Assembly: GCF_029407905.1 (NCBI RefSeq)
Contig: NC_073633.1
Span: forward strand, 30,084,501-30,148,500
Length of the DNA: 64,000 nucleotides
Source of the DNA: Bubalus kerabau
Taxonomy: Eukaryota > Chordata > Mammalia > Artiodactyla > Bovidae
Direction of reading: 5' to 3'
Each line of letters opens with the position of its first letter. Positions within the stretch are counted from its first letter, which is position 1. The notes beneath the pieces are model-generated. The model saw nothing but the letters and a program-made list of their open reading frames with translations, was not told the DNA's origin and did not search any database. Positions 1-11,095 of this stretch are shown in pieces. Both the position numbers and the translations under genes were made by a program.

Positions 1-1367
1 AGCACTCAGCTTTCTTCACAGTCCAACTCTCACATCCATACATGACCACAGGAAAAACCATAGCCTTGACTAGACGGACTTTTGTTGGCAAAGTAATGTC
101 TCTGCTTTTCAATGTGCTATCTAGGTTGGTCATAACTTTTCTTCCAAGGAGTAAGCGTCTTTTAATTTCATGGCTGCAGTCACCATCTGCAGTGATTTTG
201 GAGCCCAAAAAATAAAGTCTGACACTGTTTCCACTGTTTCCCCATCTATTTCCCATGAAGTGATGGGACCAGATGCCATGATCTTCATTTTCTGAATGTT
301 GAGCTTTAAGCCCACTTTTTCACTCTGCACTTCCACTTTCATCAAGAGGCTTTTTAGTTCCTCTTCACTTTCTGCCATAAGGGTGGTGTCATCTGCATAT
401 CTGAGGTTACTGATATTTCTCCCTCCAATCTTGATTCCAGCTTGTGCTTCTTCCAGCCAGCATTTCTCATGATGTACTCTGCACAGAAGTTAAATAATCA
501 GGGTTACAATATGTAGCCTTGACGTACTCCTTTTTCTATTTGGAACCACTCTGTTGTTCCATGTCCAGTTCTAACTGTTGCTTCCTGACCTGCATACAGG
601 TTTCTCAGGAGGCAGGTCAGGTGGTCTGGTATTCCCATCTCTTGAAGAATTTTCCACCGTTTCTTGTGATCCACACAAAGGCTTTGGCATAGTCAAGAAA
701 GCAGAAATAGATGTTTTTCTGGAACTCTCTTGCTTTTTCCATGATCCAGCGGATGTTGGCAATTTGGTCTCTGGTTCCTCTGCCTTTTCTAAAACCAGCT
801 TCAACAACTGGGAGTTCATGTTTCATGTATTGCTGAAGCCTGGCTTGGAGAATTTTGAGCATTACTTTACTAGCGTGTGAGATGCGTGCAATTGTGCAGT
901 AGTTTGAGCATTCTTTGGCATTGCCTTTCTTTGGGATTGGAATGAAAACTGACCTTTTGCAGTCCTGTGGCCACTGCTGAGTTTTCCAAATTTGCTGGCA
1001 TATTGAGTGCAGCACTTTCACAGCATCATCTTTCAAGATTTGAAATAGCTCCACTGGAATTCCATCACCTCCACTAGCTTTGTTCATAGTGATGCTTCCT
1101 AAGGCCCACTTGACTTCACATTCCAGGATGTCTGGCTCTAGGTCAGTGATCACACCATCGTGATTATCTGGGTCATGAAGATCTTTTTTGTACAGTTCTT
1201 CTGTGTATTCTTGCCACCTCTTCTTAATATCTTCTGCTTCTGTGAGGTCCATACCATTTCTGCCCTTTATCGAGCCCATTTTTGCATGAAATCTTCCCTT
1301 GGTATCTCTAATTTTCTTGAAGAGATCTCTAGTCTTTCCCATTCTGTTGTTTTCCTCTATTTCTTTA
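1..1367 (-). mobile_element. BovB (RTE) LINE, ORF2 reverse-transcriptase part, 3' end beyond window
   Basis: The minus strand encodes the BovB reverse transcriptase region. One open stretch at 617-1342 contains the fingers/palm part, with the motifs GGDGIPVELFQILKDDAVKV and GFRKGRGTRDQIANIRWIM. A second stretch at 130-378 has the C-terminal connection motif ASGPITSWEIDGETVETVS. The two are joined through frameshifts, and the usual FDCVDHNKLW region is altered (AFVWITRNGGKFF), so the copy is dead. The 5' side of the element stops at about 1367, where sequence matching the TRAV18 5' flank resumes (ACCACAGT then TCTGACCT). The 3' end lies left of position 1. Confidence 0.93.
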
Positions 1368-1388
1368 CACCACAGTCATATCTGACCT
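1368..1388 (-). other. Sliver of TRAV18 5' flank between two BovB insertions
   Basis: About 20 bp (CACCACAGTCATATCTGACC and one further base) match the TRAV18 upstream flank found at about 8012-8032, 19902-19922 and 25914-25934. It is bounded by BovB copies on both sides. This shows that both LINEs entered the 5' flank of a fourth TRAV18 unit. Confidence 0.7.
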
Positions 1389-2111
1389 CAGTTCAGTTCA
1401 GTCGCTCAGTCGTGTCCAACTCTTTGCGACCCCATGGACAGCAGCAGGCCAGGCTTCCTTGTCCAACACCAGCTCCCGGAGCTTGCTCAAAGCCATGTCC
1501 ATTGAGTCGGTGATGCCATCAAACCATCTCATCTTCTGTCATCTCCTTCTTCTCCTGCCTTCAATCTTTCCCAGCATCAGGATCTTTTCCAATGAGTTGG
1601 CTCTTCGCTTCAGGTGTCCAAAGTATTGGAGCTTCAACCTCAGCATCAGTCCTTCCAGTGAATATTCAGAACTGATTTATTTTAGGACTGACTGGTTTGA
1701 TCTCCTTGCAGTCCAAGGGGCTCTCAAGAGCAAAGGGGCTCTCTTTTGAAGACCACAGTTCAAGAGCATCAATTCTTAGTCACTCAGCTTTCTTTTTGGT
1801 CCAACTCTCACATCCATACATGACTACAGGAAAAACCATAGGTTTGACTCTATGGACTTTTGTCAGCCAAGTAATGTCTCTGCTTTTTAATATTCTGTCT
1901 AGGTTGGTCATGGCTTTTCTTCCAAGGAGTAAGTGTCTCTTAATTTCATGTCTGCATTCACCATTTGCAGTGATTTTGGATCCCTAGAAAATAAAGTCTG
2001 TCACTGTTTCCCTTGTTTCCCCATATATTTGCCATGAAGTGATGGGACCGGATGCCATGATCTTAGTTTTTGAATGCTTAGTTTAAAGTCAGCTTTTTCA
2101 CTGTCCTCATC
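1389..2111 (-). mobile_element. BovB LINE, 5'-truncated 3' part
   Basis: The BovB 3' terminus (CAGTTCAGTTCAGTCGCTCA on the plus strand) starts at about 1389. The element runs 5'-truncated to about 2111. It is flanked by a 7-bp direct repeat CTGACCT at 1382-1388 and 2112-2118, taken as the target-site duplication. The remaining coding sequence (connection and C-terminal RT) is broken by stops. Confidence 0.88.
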
Positions 2112-2536
2112 CTGACCTGGTCCTGACCTAGTCCTCCTGCTGATAGTCTGTGGGGTACACACAGGAGACTGGGACAGGACTCTAAGAGGAGAGCCCTAAA
2201 CACAAACATGCTTTGGGAAACGTTCCATTATTACATCCATTATTTTCTGTGTGGTATGATATCTCTAGCTTTGCAAATAATGCCAGTTAACAATTTTTAG
2301 GAAGAATGGTCAGAGGGTTTCTTCTTTCCATATGTCTCCATGATTCCCATGGGTCAGGAAAGGCGCCCTCTGCATGGAAAGCACTCCCTCCTCTCCCTAG
2401 ACCTTCACCTGAATTCACTCTATTCATCCCCAAGACACAGCCCACATGCTGCTGGAATGTTGGAATGTTGCATAATGTTGGAAACATTATCTCAGTCAGG
2501 TCTCAAATAATGTGTGGCTGAGTGACCAGTAAACTA

Positions 2537-2762
2537 CCCCTGTGCTGTGTGCTCTGCTCAGCTGCTCAGTCGCGTCTGACTCTTGTGGCCCTAAAGACTA
2601 TAGCCTGCCAGGCTCCTCTGTCCATGGGATTTCCAGGCAAGAATACTAGAGTGGCTTGCCATGCCCTCCTCCAGGGGATCTTCCCAACTTGGGGATTGAG
2701 CCAGAGTCTCCTGCATCTCCCGCATTGCAGGTGGACTCTTTACACATCTGAGCCACCAGATC
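2537..2762 (-). mobile_element. Bov-tA-type SINE
   Basis: The plus strand shows the reverse complement of a Bov-tA SINE: GCTCAGTCGCGTCTGACTCT, then CCAGGCTCCTCTGTCCATGG, ending GAGCCACCAG. It is absent from the paralogous positions in copies C and D. Near-duplicate flanks of about 30 bp (at roughly 2500-2530 and 2765-2800, around AATGTGTGG) look like a long, diverged target-site duplication. Confidence 0.85.
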
Positions 2763-3984
2763 ATTTAAGGCAGATCTCATCTAATGTGTGGTTGAATGAG
2801 CAGGTTATTACGCCTATCCATCATAAAATGACATATTTATAAAATTAAAAAATAAATTGCTGTTACTTCTTTTTACTGATAAAGGTAGAGTTAACCTTCC
2901 AACTAGAAAACTGGGCAAAATATATGAAACAAGTTGTGGATCTTGGACATCAGGTGTCACAGAGATAAGGAAAACAGGTGAGATGAGCCAGGACATCGCC
3001 CAGCTCTCTTCATGGAGTCAGCTTCTAGGCACCAGTGCATAAGGGATTTAACAAAAATGGCCCAACTGTCTCACTATGAGATGGAATCATATTTGGGGGA
3101 TCCTGAGGAACCTAGAATTTTGTGGACCAGTATATCAGAGAGGAGGGATGTGGGCAAAAGAGAAAGAGGGACAGAGATGAGGACAAAGAGGTTGGGGAGG
3201 AGTCACTGTGAATCTTGGACTGAGTATTGATCTGTAACTAAAGAGAGAAGACTCAATGAGTTTGGTAAACCTCCCTGAAGGGGCCTCCTCTGGGGCCCTG
3301 GACCCTACTTGGATGACAAGCCACCTTACACCTCTAGCCTCATGAGAGACAGGTGACCTTACTTAGGTAACCTGGTTCTTGAAACTAAGTAATTCAACTA
3401 AGTATCTTTTTTTAGAATGTCAAGTTTAGATGGTTAATATATTAGCCAGGCACTCTTCATTCCTGAGGCATGTGTGTGGTATTGATCTGTCTTCTGTTTG
3501 TTTGTTTGTTTTCTTAGGGATTCAGGGATCTCAGTGGAAAGAACTGTTGGCTCGTGTCTGTCAGTCTGTTTGTCTAGTTTCTTGTGCAATTATTTGCGCC
3601 AGTGAAGCGAACCCAGCAGAAGATTTAATGGGGTCATTTCATAGCTTGTTCTTTTCTCTAGGATAGGGTTTATTTTATGCAAAGTCTGACTATATTATGG
3701 TAAGAATTGCTGCCATTGTTCTTTGCTGACAGAAACCACTTTAAGGCATGGGAACGTGTGGCTGCAGACAGCTGTGAGGTTGCCTTACACGGGCCCTCAG
3801 GGCAGCGTTGTCAATCCAGTAACAATGGCTGTGACTAAGTCAGTTGAACTCAAGAACAATCTTCTTCAAATGTGCCTTTTTCACCTACTGAGATTTTCTC
3901 ACCAGTTAAAATGAATTTTGTTAGTTCTTACCAAAAGTGGGATCATTTTTAATGCACATCTGTTTCCTGAGCTGTTCTTTTTGC

Positions 3985-4113
3985 TTGTTTTGTTTTTTGT
4001 CTGTGCCAGGTCTTAGTTTAGGTTTGTGGGATCTAGTTCCCTGACCAGGGATCGAACCTCGGCCTCCTGCAATGTGAGTGCAGAGTCCTACTCACTGAAC
4101 CAACCCTCCCCCT
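3985..4113 (-). mobile_element. CHR-type tRNA-derived SINE
   Basis: It contains TGTGCCAGGTCTTAG, GATCTAGTTCCCTGACCAGG and the reverse complement of a tRNA B box (GGATCGAACC). The same element sits at the matching place in the other cassettes (about 11,240, 21,398 and 27,685), so it predates the cassette duplications. Confidence 0.8.
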
Positions 4114-4719
4114 AAAATCAGAATCTTGAGTTGAAGTTATCAAGCTGGCAGGACTCTCTGGCTCAGCAGATCACCTAGATTCTCTTAAACTCTTGTGCAT
4201 TTTCAGGAATCCCTAGCTTCCAGCATTCATTCTGGAAATTTACAGGGTTGTCTGCAATGTGGAAAACAAAATCAGATACAATTCCTATCTCAAATTCCTT
4301 TCAGTTGATTGAGAAGCAGGTAAGCAAAAAAAAAAAAAAAATCCTATGCCCTGTCTGTACTCCCACTAGCCTGGACCCCAATACGTGAAATGAGGAATCA
4401 GACTGGAAGTAGAGAGCTGATACAGTTACCACCATGGGAATAAAACCTGCTAGAATACTTTTTTTTTCCCACTGTTAAGATTTATTTTTGTTCTTTCATC
4501 TCCCTCTCCATTTCTGTGGCCTCTTTATTAAGCTGTTGAGCCCCCAGTGCTCAGGTGGCCAGCACCCAGTGTGCAGGACTCTAGGATGTCATGGAGGAAG
4601 GCAGTGCTTACCTTCAGGTGGGTGTCCAGATTCACCCTAAGTGATGATGGGGACTACATCTGCCAAGACCATAAAACTACTATAACTATTAAACTGTGCA
4701 TCTAAGTAGTTGTGTCTAT

Positions 4720-4958
4720 AAATTGGGTTTCCCCAGTAGCTCAGCAGTAAAGAATCTGCCTGCCAATTGAGGAGATGAGGGTTCAATCCCTGGGTCAGGA
4801 AGATACCCTGGAGGAGATCAGGAAGATACCCTGGAAGAGAAAACAGCAACTCACTCCAGTATTCTGCCTGGAAAATTCCATCGACAGAGGAGCCTGGCAG
4901 GCTACAGTCCACAGGATTGCGAAGAGTCGGACGCCACTTAGCAACTGAGCACCAGACA
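4720..4958 (+). mobile_element. Bov-tA SINE
   Basis: Plus-orientation Bov-tA: TAGCTCAGCAGTAAAGAATC, GGTTCAATCCCTGGGTCAGG and a BovB-like tail GAGTCGGACGCCACTTAGCA. An internal duplication of about 20 bp (AGGAAGATACCCTGG occurs twice) distinguishes it from its orthologous copy at 22,447. Confidence 0.88.
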
Positions 4959-5379
4959 CAACATACACATGCCTATAAATTATGAAATGACAATGATTCC
5001 GTATCCTGGCCACATCTCACAGACTGCCCAGCAGTAAGCATACATCTCTTCCCACCTGCTGTGCCCACCACTGTCCTTCCAGAAAGTCTGCTCCCAGAAG
5101 GTGCAGGCAGGAGTTCAGCCTGAAAAGATGAGGGGACACTCTGTGCAACAGGCACAATTGTAGCAGAGACACAGAGAGTGACCAAAGTGGCTCCACATTC
5201 CTGCTCATGAGCAGAGGAGTGTGGAGATGTTCCTGCTTGGTGAGTGGGTGGTAATTTCTCCTAGTCTCTTGAGCAGGTGAAAAGCCCACGCCACTGCCAA
5301 GATAGCTTATTGTAAGAGTACATTAATACTTCTCCCACATGTCTGAAATATGACTGACTGATGAATTAATTTTCCCTGA

Positions 5380-6602
5380 CTTTGCTGTTGTTCAGTCCCT
5401 AAATCATGTCTGACTCTTTACGACCCCAGGAACTGCAGCACGTCCGGCTTCCCTGTCCTTCACTATCTCCCGGAGTTTGCTCAAACTCATGTCCATTGAG
5501 TCAGTGATGCCATCCAGTCATCTTATCCTCTGTCACCTTCTTCCCCTCTTGCCCTCAATCTTTCCCATCATCAATGTCTTCTCCAGTGAATCGGTTCTTC
5601 GCAATCAGGTGGCCAAAGAATTGGAGCTTCACTTTCAGTATTCTAGCAGGTTTTATTCCACTGGTGGTAACTGCATCAGAATTCCAGATTCAAGATTGCC
5701 GCTTAGGCTTTTTTATGGTCCAACTCTCACATCCATACATGATTACTGGGTAAACCATTCCTTTGACTACAGGGACCTTTGTCGGTAAAGTAATGTCTCT
5801 GCTTGTTAATACACTGTCTAGGTTTGTCACGTCTTTTCTTCCAAGGATCAAGCATCTTTTAATTTCATGGCTGCAATCACCATCTGCAGTGAATTTGGAG
5901 CCCAAGAAAATAAAATCTGTCATTGTTTCCACTTTTTCCCCATCTATTTGCCATAAAGTGATGGGACTGGATGCCATAATCTGTTTTTTGAATGTTGAGT
6001 TTTAATTCAGCTTTTTCATTCTCGTCTTCCACCCTCATCAAGAGGCTCTTTAGTTTCTCTTCGCTTTCTGCCATTAGAGTGGTACCATCTGCATATCTGA
6101 GATTGTTAATATTTCTCCTGGCAAACTTGATTCCAGCTTGTGAATCATCCAGCCCAGCATTTCACATGGTGTACTCTGCATATAAGTTCAATAAGCAGGG
6201 TGACAATATATAGCCTTGAAGTACTCTTTTTCCAAATTTGAACCAGTCCATTGTTCCATGTGCAGTACTAACTCTTGCTTCTTGTCCTGCATACAGGTTT
6301 CTTGGGTATTCCCATCTCTTTAAGACTTTTCCACAGTTGACTGTGATCCACACAGTCAAAGGCTTTAGCATAGTCAATGAAACAGAAGTAGATTTTTTTT
6401 AATTACCTTGCTTTTTTCTGTGATCCAGCCGGTGTTGGTAATTTGATCTCTGGTTCCTTTGCCTTTTCTAAACTCGGCTTGTACATCTGAAGTTCTTGGT
6501 TCATGTACTGCTGAAGCCTAGCTTGAAGGATTTTGAGCATAATCTTGCTTGCATGTGAAATGAGTGCAATTGTATGGTAATTTGATCATTCTTTGGCATT
6601 CA
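5380..6602 (-). mobile_element. BovB LINE at the A/B cassette junction
   Basis: A 5'-truncated BovB, degenerate in all frames; minus-strand fragments at 5690-6074 and 6162-6377 keep the RT C-terminal part. The target-site duplication is TTTCCCTGA at 5371-5379 and 6603-6611. The same insertion at the same site occurs at 23,070-24,513, which shows it is older than the 18-kb duplication. Confidence 0.9.
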
Positions 6603-7270
6603 TTTCCCTGAGATGAGGTTATTAGCAAAGAGAATATCCTGTACCCATTGAATACAAACAATCCACACAACACCTGCGATATTTACAGAGTGGGCTGCTC
6701 TGATCCACAGGGCCCTTGACAGAAGGAATATCTTGTCCAAAACTCTCCTCCTGGAACTTACTTAGGCAGCAGCATTTCTGGAGCAACCAGAAGGGATGGA
6801 AAAGTCAAAGAAAGAGAGAATAAAGCTCCAGTCTCTGAAGATGGAGTGTCTGTAGGTGAAACTCAGCAGGATACACAATCATGGCCTGAATTTTAAAAAC
6901 CAGACTACCTTCCAGGTCACACAGTCATCCATCAACAATGTGCCCTGGAATTTTCCTTAACACACTGTGAAATATTTCAGCATATATAATCTGAATTGTC
7001 ATTGAAGAGTTAATGTCACTTTAAGGGATTCTATCTGGGGGGATGTCGATGGGCTGAAAACAGGCATTTCTGGACAAAAGCTCTTGGGTTACTTTTTGCA
7101 CTGTACCGCTCCAGTTTCCTCTCTGCAGGGCAACCCAAGAATTCCTAGGTCCTTGGCTCTGAGGAGCAGACCTGGAAGTGCTTTGACAATACCTCTAGCA
7201 TAGCACACTGGAGAGAGAAACAACAACCCATTCCAGGGCTGCCCACAGCCAGAGCCCCATCTGCACTCTG

Positions 7271-7309
7271 GGTTTGTGCTCAGCTCCCCCGCAGCCCTCT
7301 CTCACTGTG
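7271..7309 (-). other. V-RSS (23-bp spacer) of TRAV18-1
   Basis: On the minus strand a perfect CACAGTG heptamer (7303-7309) directly follows the V coding end. Next come a 23-bp spacer (7280-7302) and the nonamer GCACAAACC (7271-7279), which matches the ACAAAAACC consensus at 7 of 9 bases. This architecture pairs with 12-bp-spacer RSSs of TRAJ or TRDD segments. Confidence 0.95.
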
Positions 7310-7782
7310 TCACTCAGAGCACAGTAGTACACAGCCGAGTCTGATGCTTGCACTGCCTGTTTCTGCAGGTGGAAGGAACTGTCAGTCCTAACAAGAGTGG
7401 CCTGAAAACCTTCATGCACTGGACTCTGGTCTTTCATCCAGCCCTTCAGGAGGAGTTGAGGAGCTTTGTTGAGATGCTGGACGTACCAGAAAACATAGGG
7501 ATCTGAATACGTGGTCTGGTAAGTGCAGTTCAGGATCAGGAGAGCCCCCTCTGAGACAGTCACTGGGCCCTCTTTCTGGTTCACTGAGTCACCATTGGTC
7601 CCTCCTGGAAGACAATCACTTTGTTATGATAGAAATGTACAGGAGGAAAGTTTTCAGCCAGAGAAGAAAAATAAAACTTACCTATAATCATAGGAAAATG
7701 AAAAATCATTAACATTTAGGATAAAATGTTACTTACTGAATATTAAGATGACCAGAAGAACTGAGTGAGTGGCAGAATGCAT
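7310..7782 (-). CDS. TRAV18: T-cell receptor alpha variable segment, TRAV18 family (copy 1)
   Basis: This germline V segment supplies CDR1 and CDR2 of a TCR alpha chain after V-J joining. The leader exon 7737-7782 (starts MHSATHSVLLVILIF) ends at donor A|GTAAGT. After a 132-bp intron the V exon 7310-7604 begins at acceptor TTGTCTTCCAG with the phase-1 split codon typical of V genes. Mature FR1 reads GDSVNQKEGPVTVSEGALLI; Cys23 is in LNCTYQ, Trp41 in VFWYVQ, and FR3 ends SDSAVYYC followed by germline CDR3 ALSD. GDSV, NCTYQ, GFQA and DSSFHL match the human TRAV18 pattern better than TRAV9. There are no stops or frameshifts, splice sites are intact and the RSS is good, so it is predicted functional. 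FR2 through the 5' UTR is nearly identical to TRAV18-2, but CDR2 differs sharply. Confidence 0.93.
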
Positions 7783-8745
7783 GTTCGCAAAAGAAAACGA
7801 TCCTTGTTCCCTGGAATACACAAATCTAATAAATTTAGTCTCCATCTGAATGTTACAGAAGCTGCTCACTTAGAAACTGAGAGCCCCTTTCTGTACTGCA
7901 GCAATATTCTTTCTTGTGGCTACAAAGCAGGCAAGTGAAACCAGCTCCTGAATACAATGAGGAATCGCATCTGAAGGAAGCCCCGCCCTCTGGTGGTGAT
8001 CGTGAAAACTGCACCACAGAGAGGTCTGACCTATTCCTCCTGACAATAGCTTGTGGGATACATACAGGAGAATGGGACAGGACCCTAAGAAGGGAGTCTT
8101 AAACATAAGCATGCTTAGGGAAACATTCTATTATTACTTCCATAATTTTTTGCATGGTGTAGGTATCTCTAGCTTCACAAGAAACCCCAGTTACAATTTC
8201 CAGATGGAATAGTCAGAGGTTTCTTCCTTGCATATGCCTCCAGGATTCCCATGTGACAGAGAAGGATCCCTCTGTACGGAAAGTGTTTCCTTCTCTCCTC
8301 AAGTCATTTCTTTGAAGTAGTTATATTCATGTTGACTCTGTCAACATGCTGTGGTGAAAATTTTATCTAAGGCAGGTGTCAATGTGCAGTTAAGTGATAA
8401 GGTTATTATCCTGATTTATCATGGAATGACATATTTGTAAAACACAATAAAAATAAAATATGTGACTTGTTTTTCACTGATAACAGTAGAGTTGATCTTC
8501 CAATTGGAAAACTATTTTTGGACCTTGAACATCAGGTAACACAGAGATAAGGAAAACAGATGAGATGAGCACTAACATTGCCCAGCTTACCTCATGGAGG
8601 CAGCTTCTAGGCACCAGTGCATGAGGGATTTACCAAAAACAGTGCAGCTATGTCATTGTGGGATTGAGACAGAATAGGAAAACAGAGATCCTGAAATACC
8701 TAAAAATTGTGGACTTCTGTACAGGAGAGGAGGAATGTTGACAGA

Positions 8746-8796
8746 AAAAGAGAGAGAGAGAGAGAGAAGACATAAAAAGAGAGAGAGAGAGAGAAG
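8746..8796. repeat. GA-rich simple repeat
   Basis: Two (GA)n tracts separated by AGACATAAAA. Shorter versions lie at the paralogous sites about 20,626-20,645 and 26,653-26,664, so this is a length-variable microsatellite within the cassette. Confidence 0.9.
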
Positions 8797-8818
8797 CACA
8801 AGGCAGGGGTTGGGGGGG

Positions 8819-10282
8819 TGCCCGGAGCCACCATCGGAGATCCCACCCATGACAAGGTCATATGGAAGAGCCATGACAAGCAAGGTCCCTTGATCATGGC
8901 TCAAGGGACCCCCTGAATCTGCTCGTGCATCTACCCCAAAACCAGAATCTGTCTGTCTTACTATTTCGTGCCTTTCACCAACTCTTCTGACATTAACAGG
9001 GGGCTATTCCTGACCACCTTTCTCTGGAAAAAGTCAACTTAGGGCTTTAGTTTATAAATCTCCTGGGCATGAAAGGAATATTTCTATTTTAACCCCTCTG
9101 TTGGCATTCTAACTTGCCTAACAGGTTTATCCATACTCTTGCAATTAACACACATGATTGTTCACAACTCCCCAACCTTGAAAGGCACGGGAAGCCAAAA
9201 CATTCTAAAAGTCTTAATGAGCATAGAGTCCTTTAAGGGATGAAAAATTATTAGAATAGATAGTACTGGTAAAGGGCTTCATTATTGGGCCAATGCTTGT
9301 TGCCAAGTGCCCATATCGCTTATCCATTGTGCACCTGGGCATGCATTAGTTAACGTAGTTGGAATGTAAGAAAAACAAGTAGCAGCCTTGGAATTAACCA
9401 CATCAGACCTTTGAGCTAATTGGTTCTTTCTTTGTTGTGACCCATTGCACCTTTGCTCCGTGAGAATGTAACTCTGTTTAGTACTTTCTGAGGCTGGGAG
9501 AAGGCAATGGCACTCCACTCCAGTACTCTTGCCTGGAAAATCCCATGGACGGAGGAGCCTGGAAGGCTGCAGTCCATGCGGTTGCTGAGGGTCGGACACG
9601 ACTGAGCAACTTCACTTTTCACTTTTCACTTTCATGCATTGGAGATGGAAATGGCAACCCACTCCAGTGTTCTTGCCTGAAGAATCCCAGGGACGGCAGA
9701 GCCTGGTGGGCTGCCGTCTATGGGGTCGCACAGAGTCGGACATGACTGAAGCGACTTAGCAGCAGCAGCAGCAGAGGCTGGGAGAAATAAAGAAGAAACA
9801 CTTTAAGGGAAAACGAGTTTTATGGTTGAGCAGCCTTTATCAAAAAAGGGTCATAAAATGTCCACAGGCCTTCAAGGCCAGAAGATAATGTACACAACAT
9901 TGTTTATGGGAAAGGTATGCAGAAAAAATCCTGGTTTTGATAAAGACAAAACAGATGCAATGTTTGGGCTGATTCTGTATGACTTTGCATCTTTCATTTC
10001 CCTCTGTGTACAAGTCAAGGTATAAAAGTTCCTTTTGAAAATAAAGTTAAAGTTATGGGCCTCGCTCACCGAAGCTTGGTCTCCCCATGTCGTTCTTTTT
10101 TTCCTTTTCCCTCCTTTTCTCTCTCTGTTCTTCTTTCAGGATGACTCCTTGGAACACAGGAGCTTTATTGGCTTTCTGTGTTAATCAAGGAAGATCAAGC
10201 CCTGCTCTCCCTTTGCTATCCTTATCGCCAAAGCCGTCATCCTGAGGTTGCCCCTGGATCCTGCTGGGGCTGGACCCCGGCA
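8819..10282 (+). mobile_element. Solo LTR of an endogenous retrovirus (class II-like)
   Basis: A 1464-bp insertion starts TGCCCGGAGCC and ends ACCCCGGCA. It is flanked by a 6-bp duplication GGGGGG (8813-8818 and 10,283-10,288). The paralogous sites in copies C and D lack it, which defines its boundaries. A TATA box TATAAAA (10,021-10,027) and an AATAAA signal (10,039-10,044) place U3/R near 10.05 kb. No viral coding sequence remains. A 6-bp duplication fits betaretrovirus-like elements. It also carries a nested SINE. Confidence 0.85.
9501..9774 (+). mobile_element. Bov-A2/ART2-type dimeric SINE nested in the solo LTR
   Basis: Two tandem Bov-A monomers (AAGGCAATGGCACTCCACTC, later GATGGAAATGGCAACCCACT) end in a (CAG)n tail. 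The target-site duplication AGGCTGGGAG at 9491-9500 and 9775-9784 shows the SINE entered the LTR after its integration. Confidence 0.92.
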
Positions 10283-10844
10283 GGGGGGCAGAGTGTGGGG
10301 GAGTTGGACCATCCTTGGATGACAGCAACCTTACACCTTTAGCCTCCTGAGGGACAGGTGAGCTTAATTAGGGACCTTGGTTCTTGAAACACAATCACTA
10401 TCATTTCACTTCTTGTCACATAGTTGTTTTAACTCAACTAAGTATTTTTTAGAATGTCAAGTTTAGATGCACGTGTACATGGTACTCATCCGTCTTCTGT
10501 TTGTTTGTTTTATTAAGGATTCAGGAATCTCTGTGGAAAGAACTGTTTGTACAATGTCTGTCAGCCCATTGGTCTGGTTTCCTGTGGAATTATTTGTGCC
10601 AGTGAAGTGAACCCAGAAGAAGATTTAATGTGGTCATTTCATAGCTTGTTTTCTCTAGGGTTGGATTTTCTTATGCAAAGTAAGACTGTATTATGGTAAG
10701 AAGTGAAAACATTGTTCTTTGCTGACATACACCATTCTAAGGCATGGCAACGCTGCGGCTGCAGGCAGCTGGGAGGTGGCCTGACACGGGCTCTCAGGGC
10801 AGTGCTGTCAACCCAGGAACAATGCTGTGACTTCTAGTTGAATT

Positions 10845-11095
10845 AAGTCCGCTTTGTTTATTTTTGTTTTCATTTCCAATACTCTAGGAGGCGGGTCAAA
10901 GAGGATCGTGCTGTGATGTATGTCAAAGAGATATGTATGTGATGTATGTATGTTTTCCTCTAAGACTTTTATGGATTCTGGCCTTCATTTAAGTCGTTAA
11001 TCCATTTTGAGTTTATTTTGTGTTCGGCGTTGGGAAGGGTTCTAGTATCATCCTTTTACCTGTAGCTTTCCAATTGTCTTCCAATTAAAAATAAA
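10845..11095 (-). mobile_element. Old L1 ORF2 fragment
   Basis: The plus strand carries antisense L1 ORF2-like sequence: TTTCCAATACTCTAGGAGG, TAATCCATTTTGAGTTTATT and TTCCAATTGTCTTCC. It is shared with 27,285-27,510 but not found in copies A and C. Confidence 0.7.

Larger units (their letters stand above)
2112..5379 (-). repeat. TRAV18 upstream cassette, copy A (V exons not in window)
   Basis: The segment is collinear with the DNA upstream of TRAV18-2 (about 19,910-23,069). Less completely it matches that upstream of the other two TRAV18 genes, starting at GTCTGTGGGGTACACACAGG. It carries the same internal CHR SINE and the same Bov-tA as copy C, and ends at the same BovB insertion site. No leader or V exon is present. 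The stretches 2763-3984 and 4114-4719 hold only this non-coding duplicated flank. Confidence 0.8.

Noticed and set aside
7310..7604. Assignment of the TRAV18 genes to TRAV9
   Set aside because: FWYVQ, SFHL and SDSAVY fit both, but GDSV, NCTYQ, LNK-P-LLLK and GFQA with DSSFHL fit TRAV18 better.
7914..8102. A 62-codon plus-strand frame conserved at 7914-8102, 19,804-19,992 and 25,816-26,004
   Set aside because: It lies in the recently duplicated TRAV18 5' flank, antisense to the gene. Conservation follows from duplication, and it has no recognisable domain.
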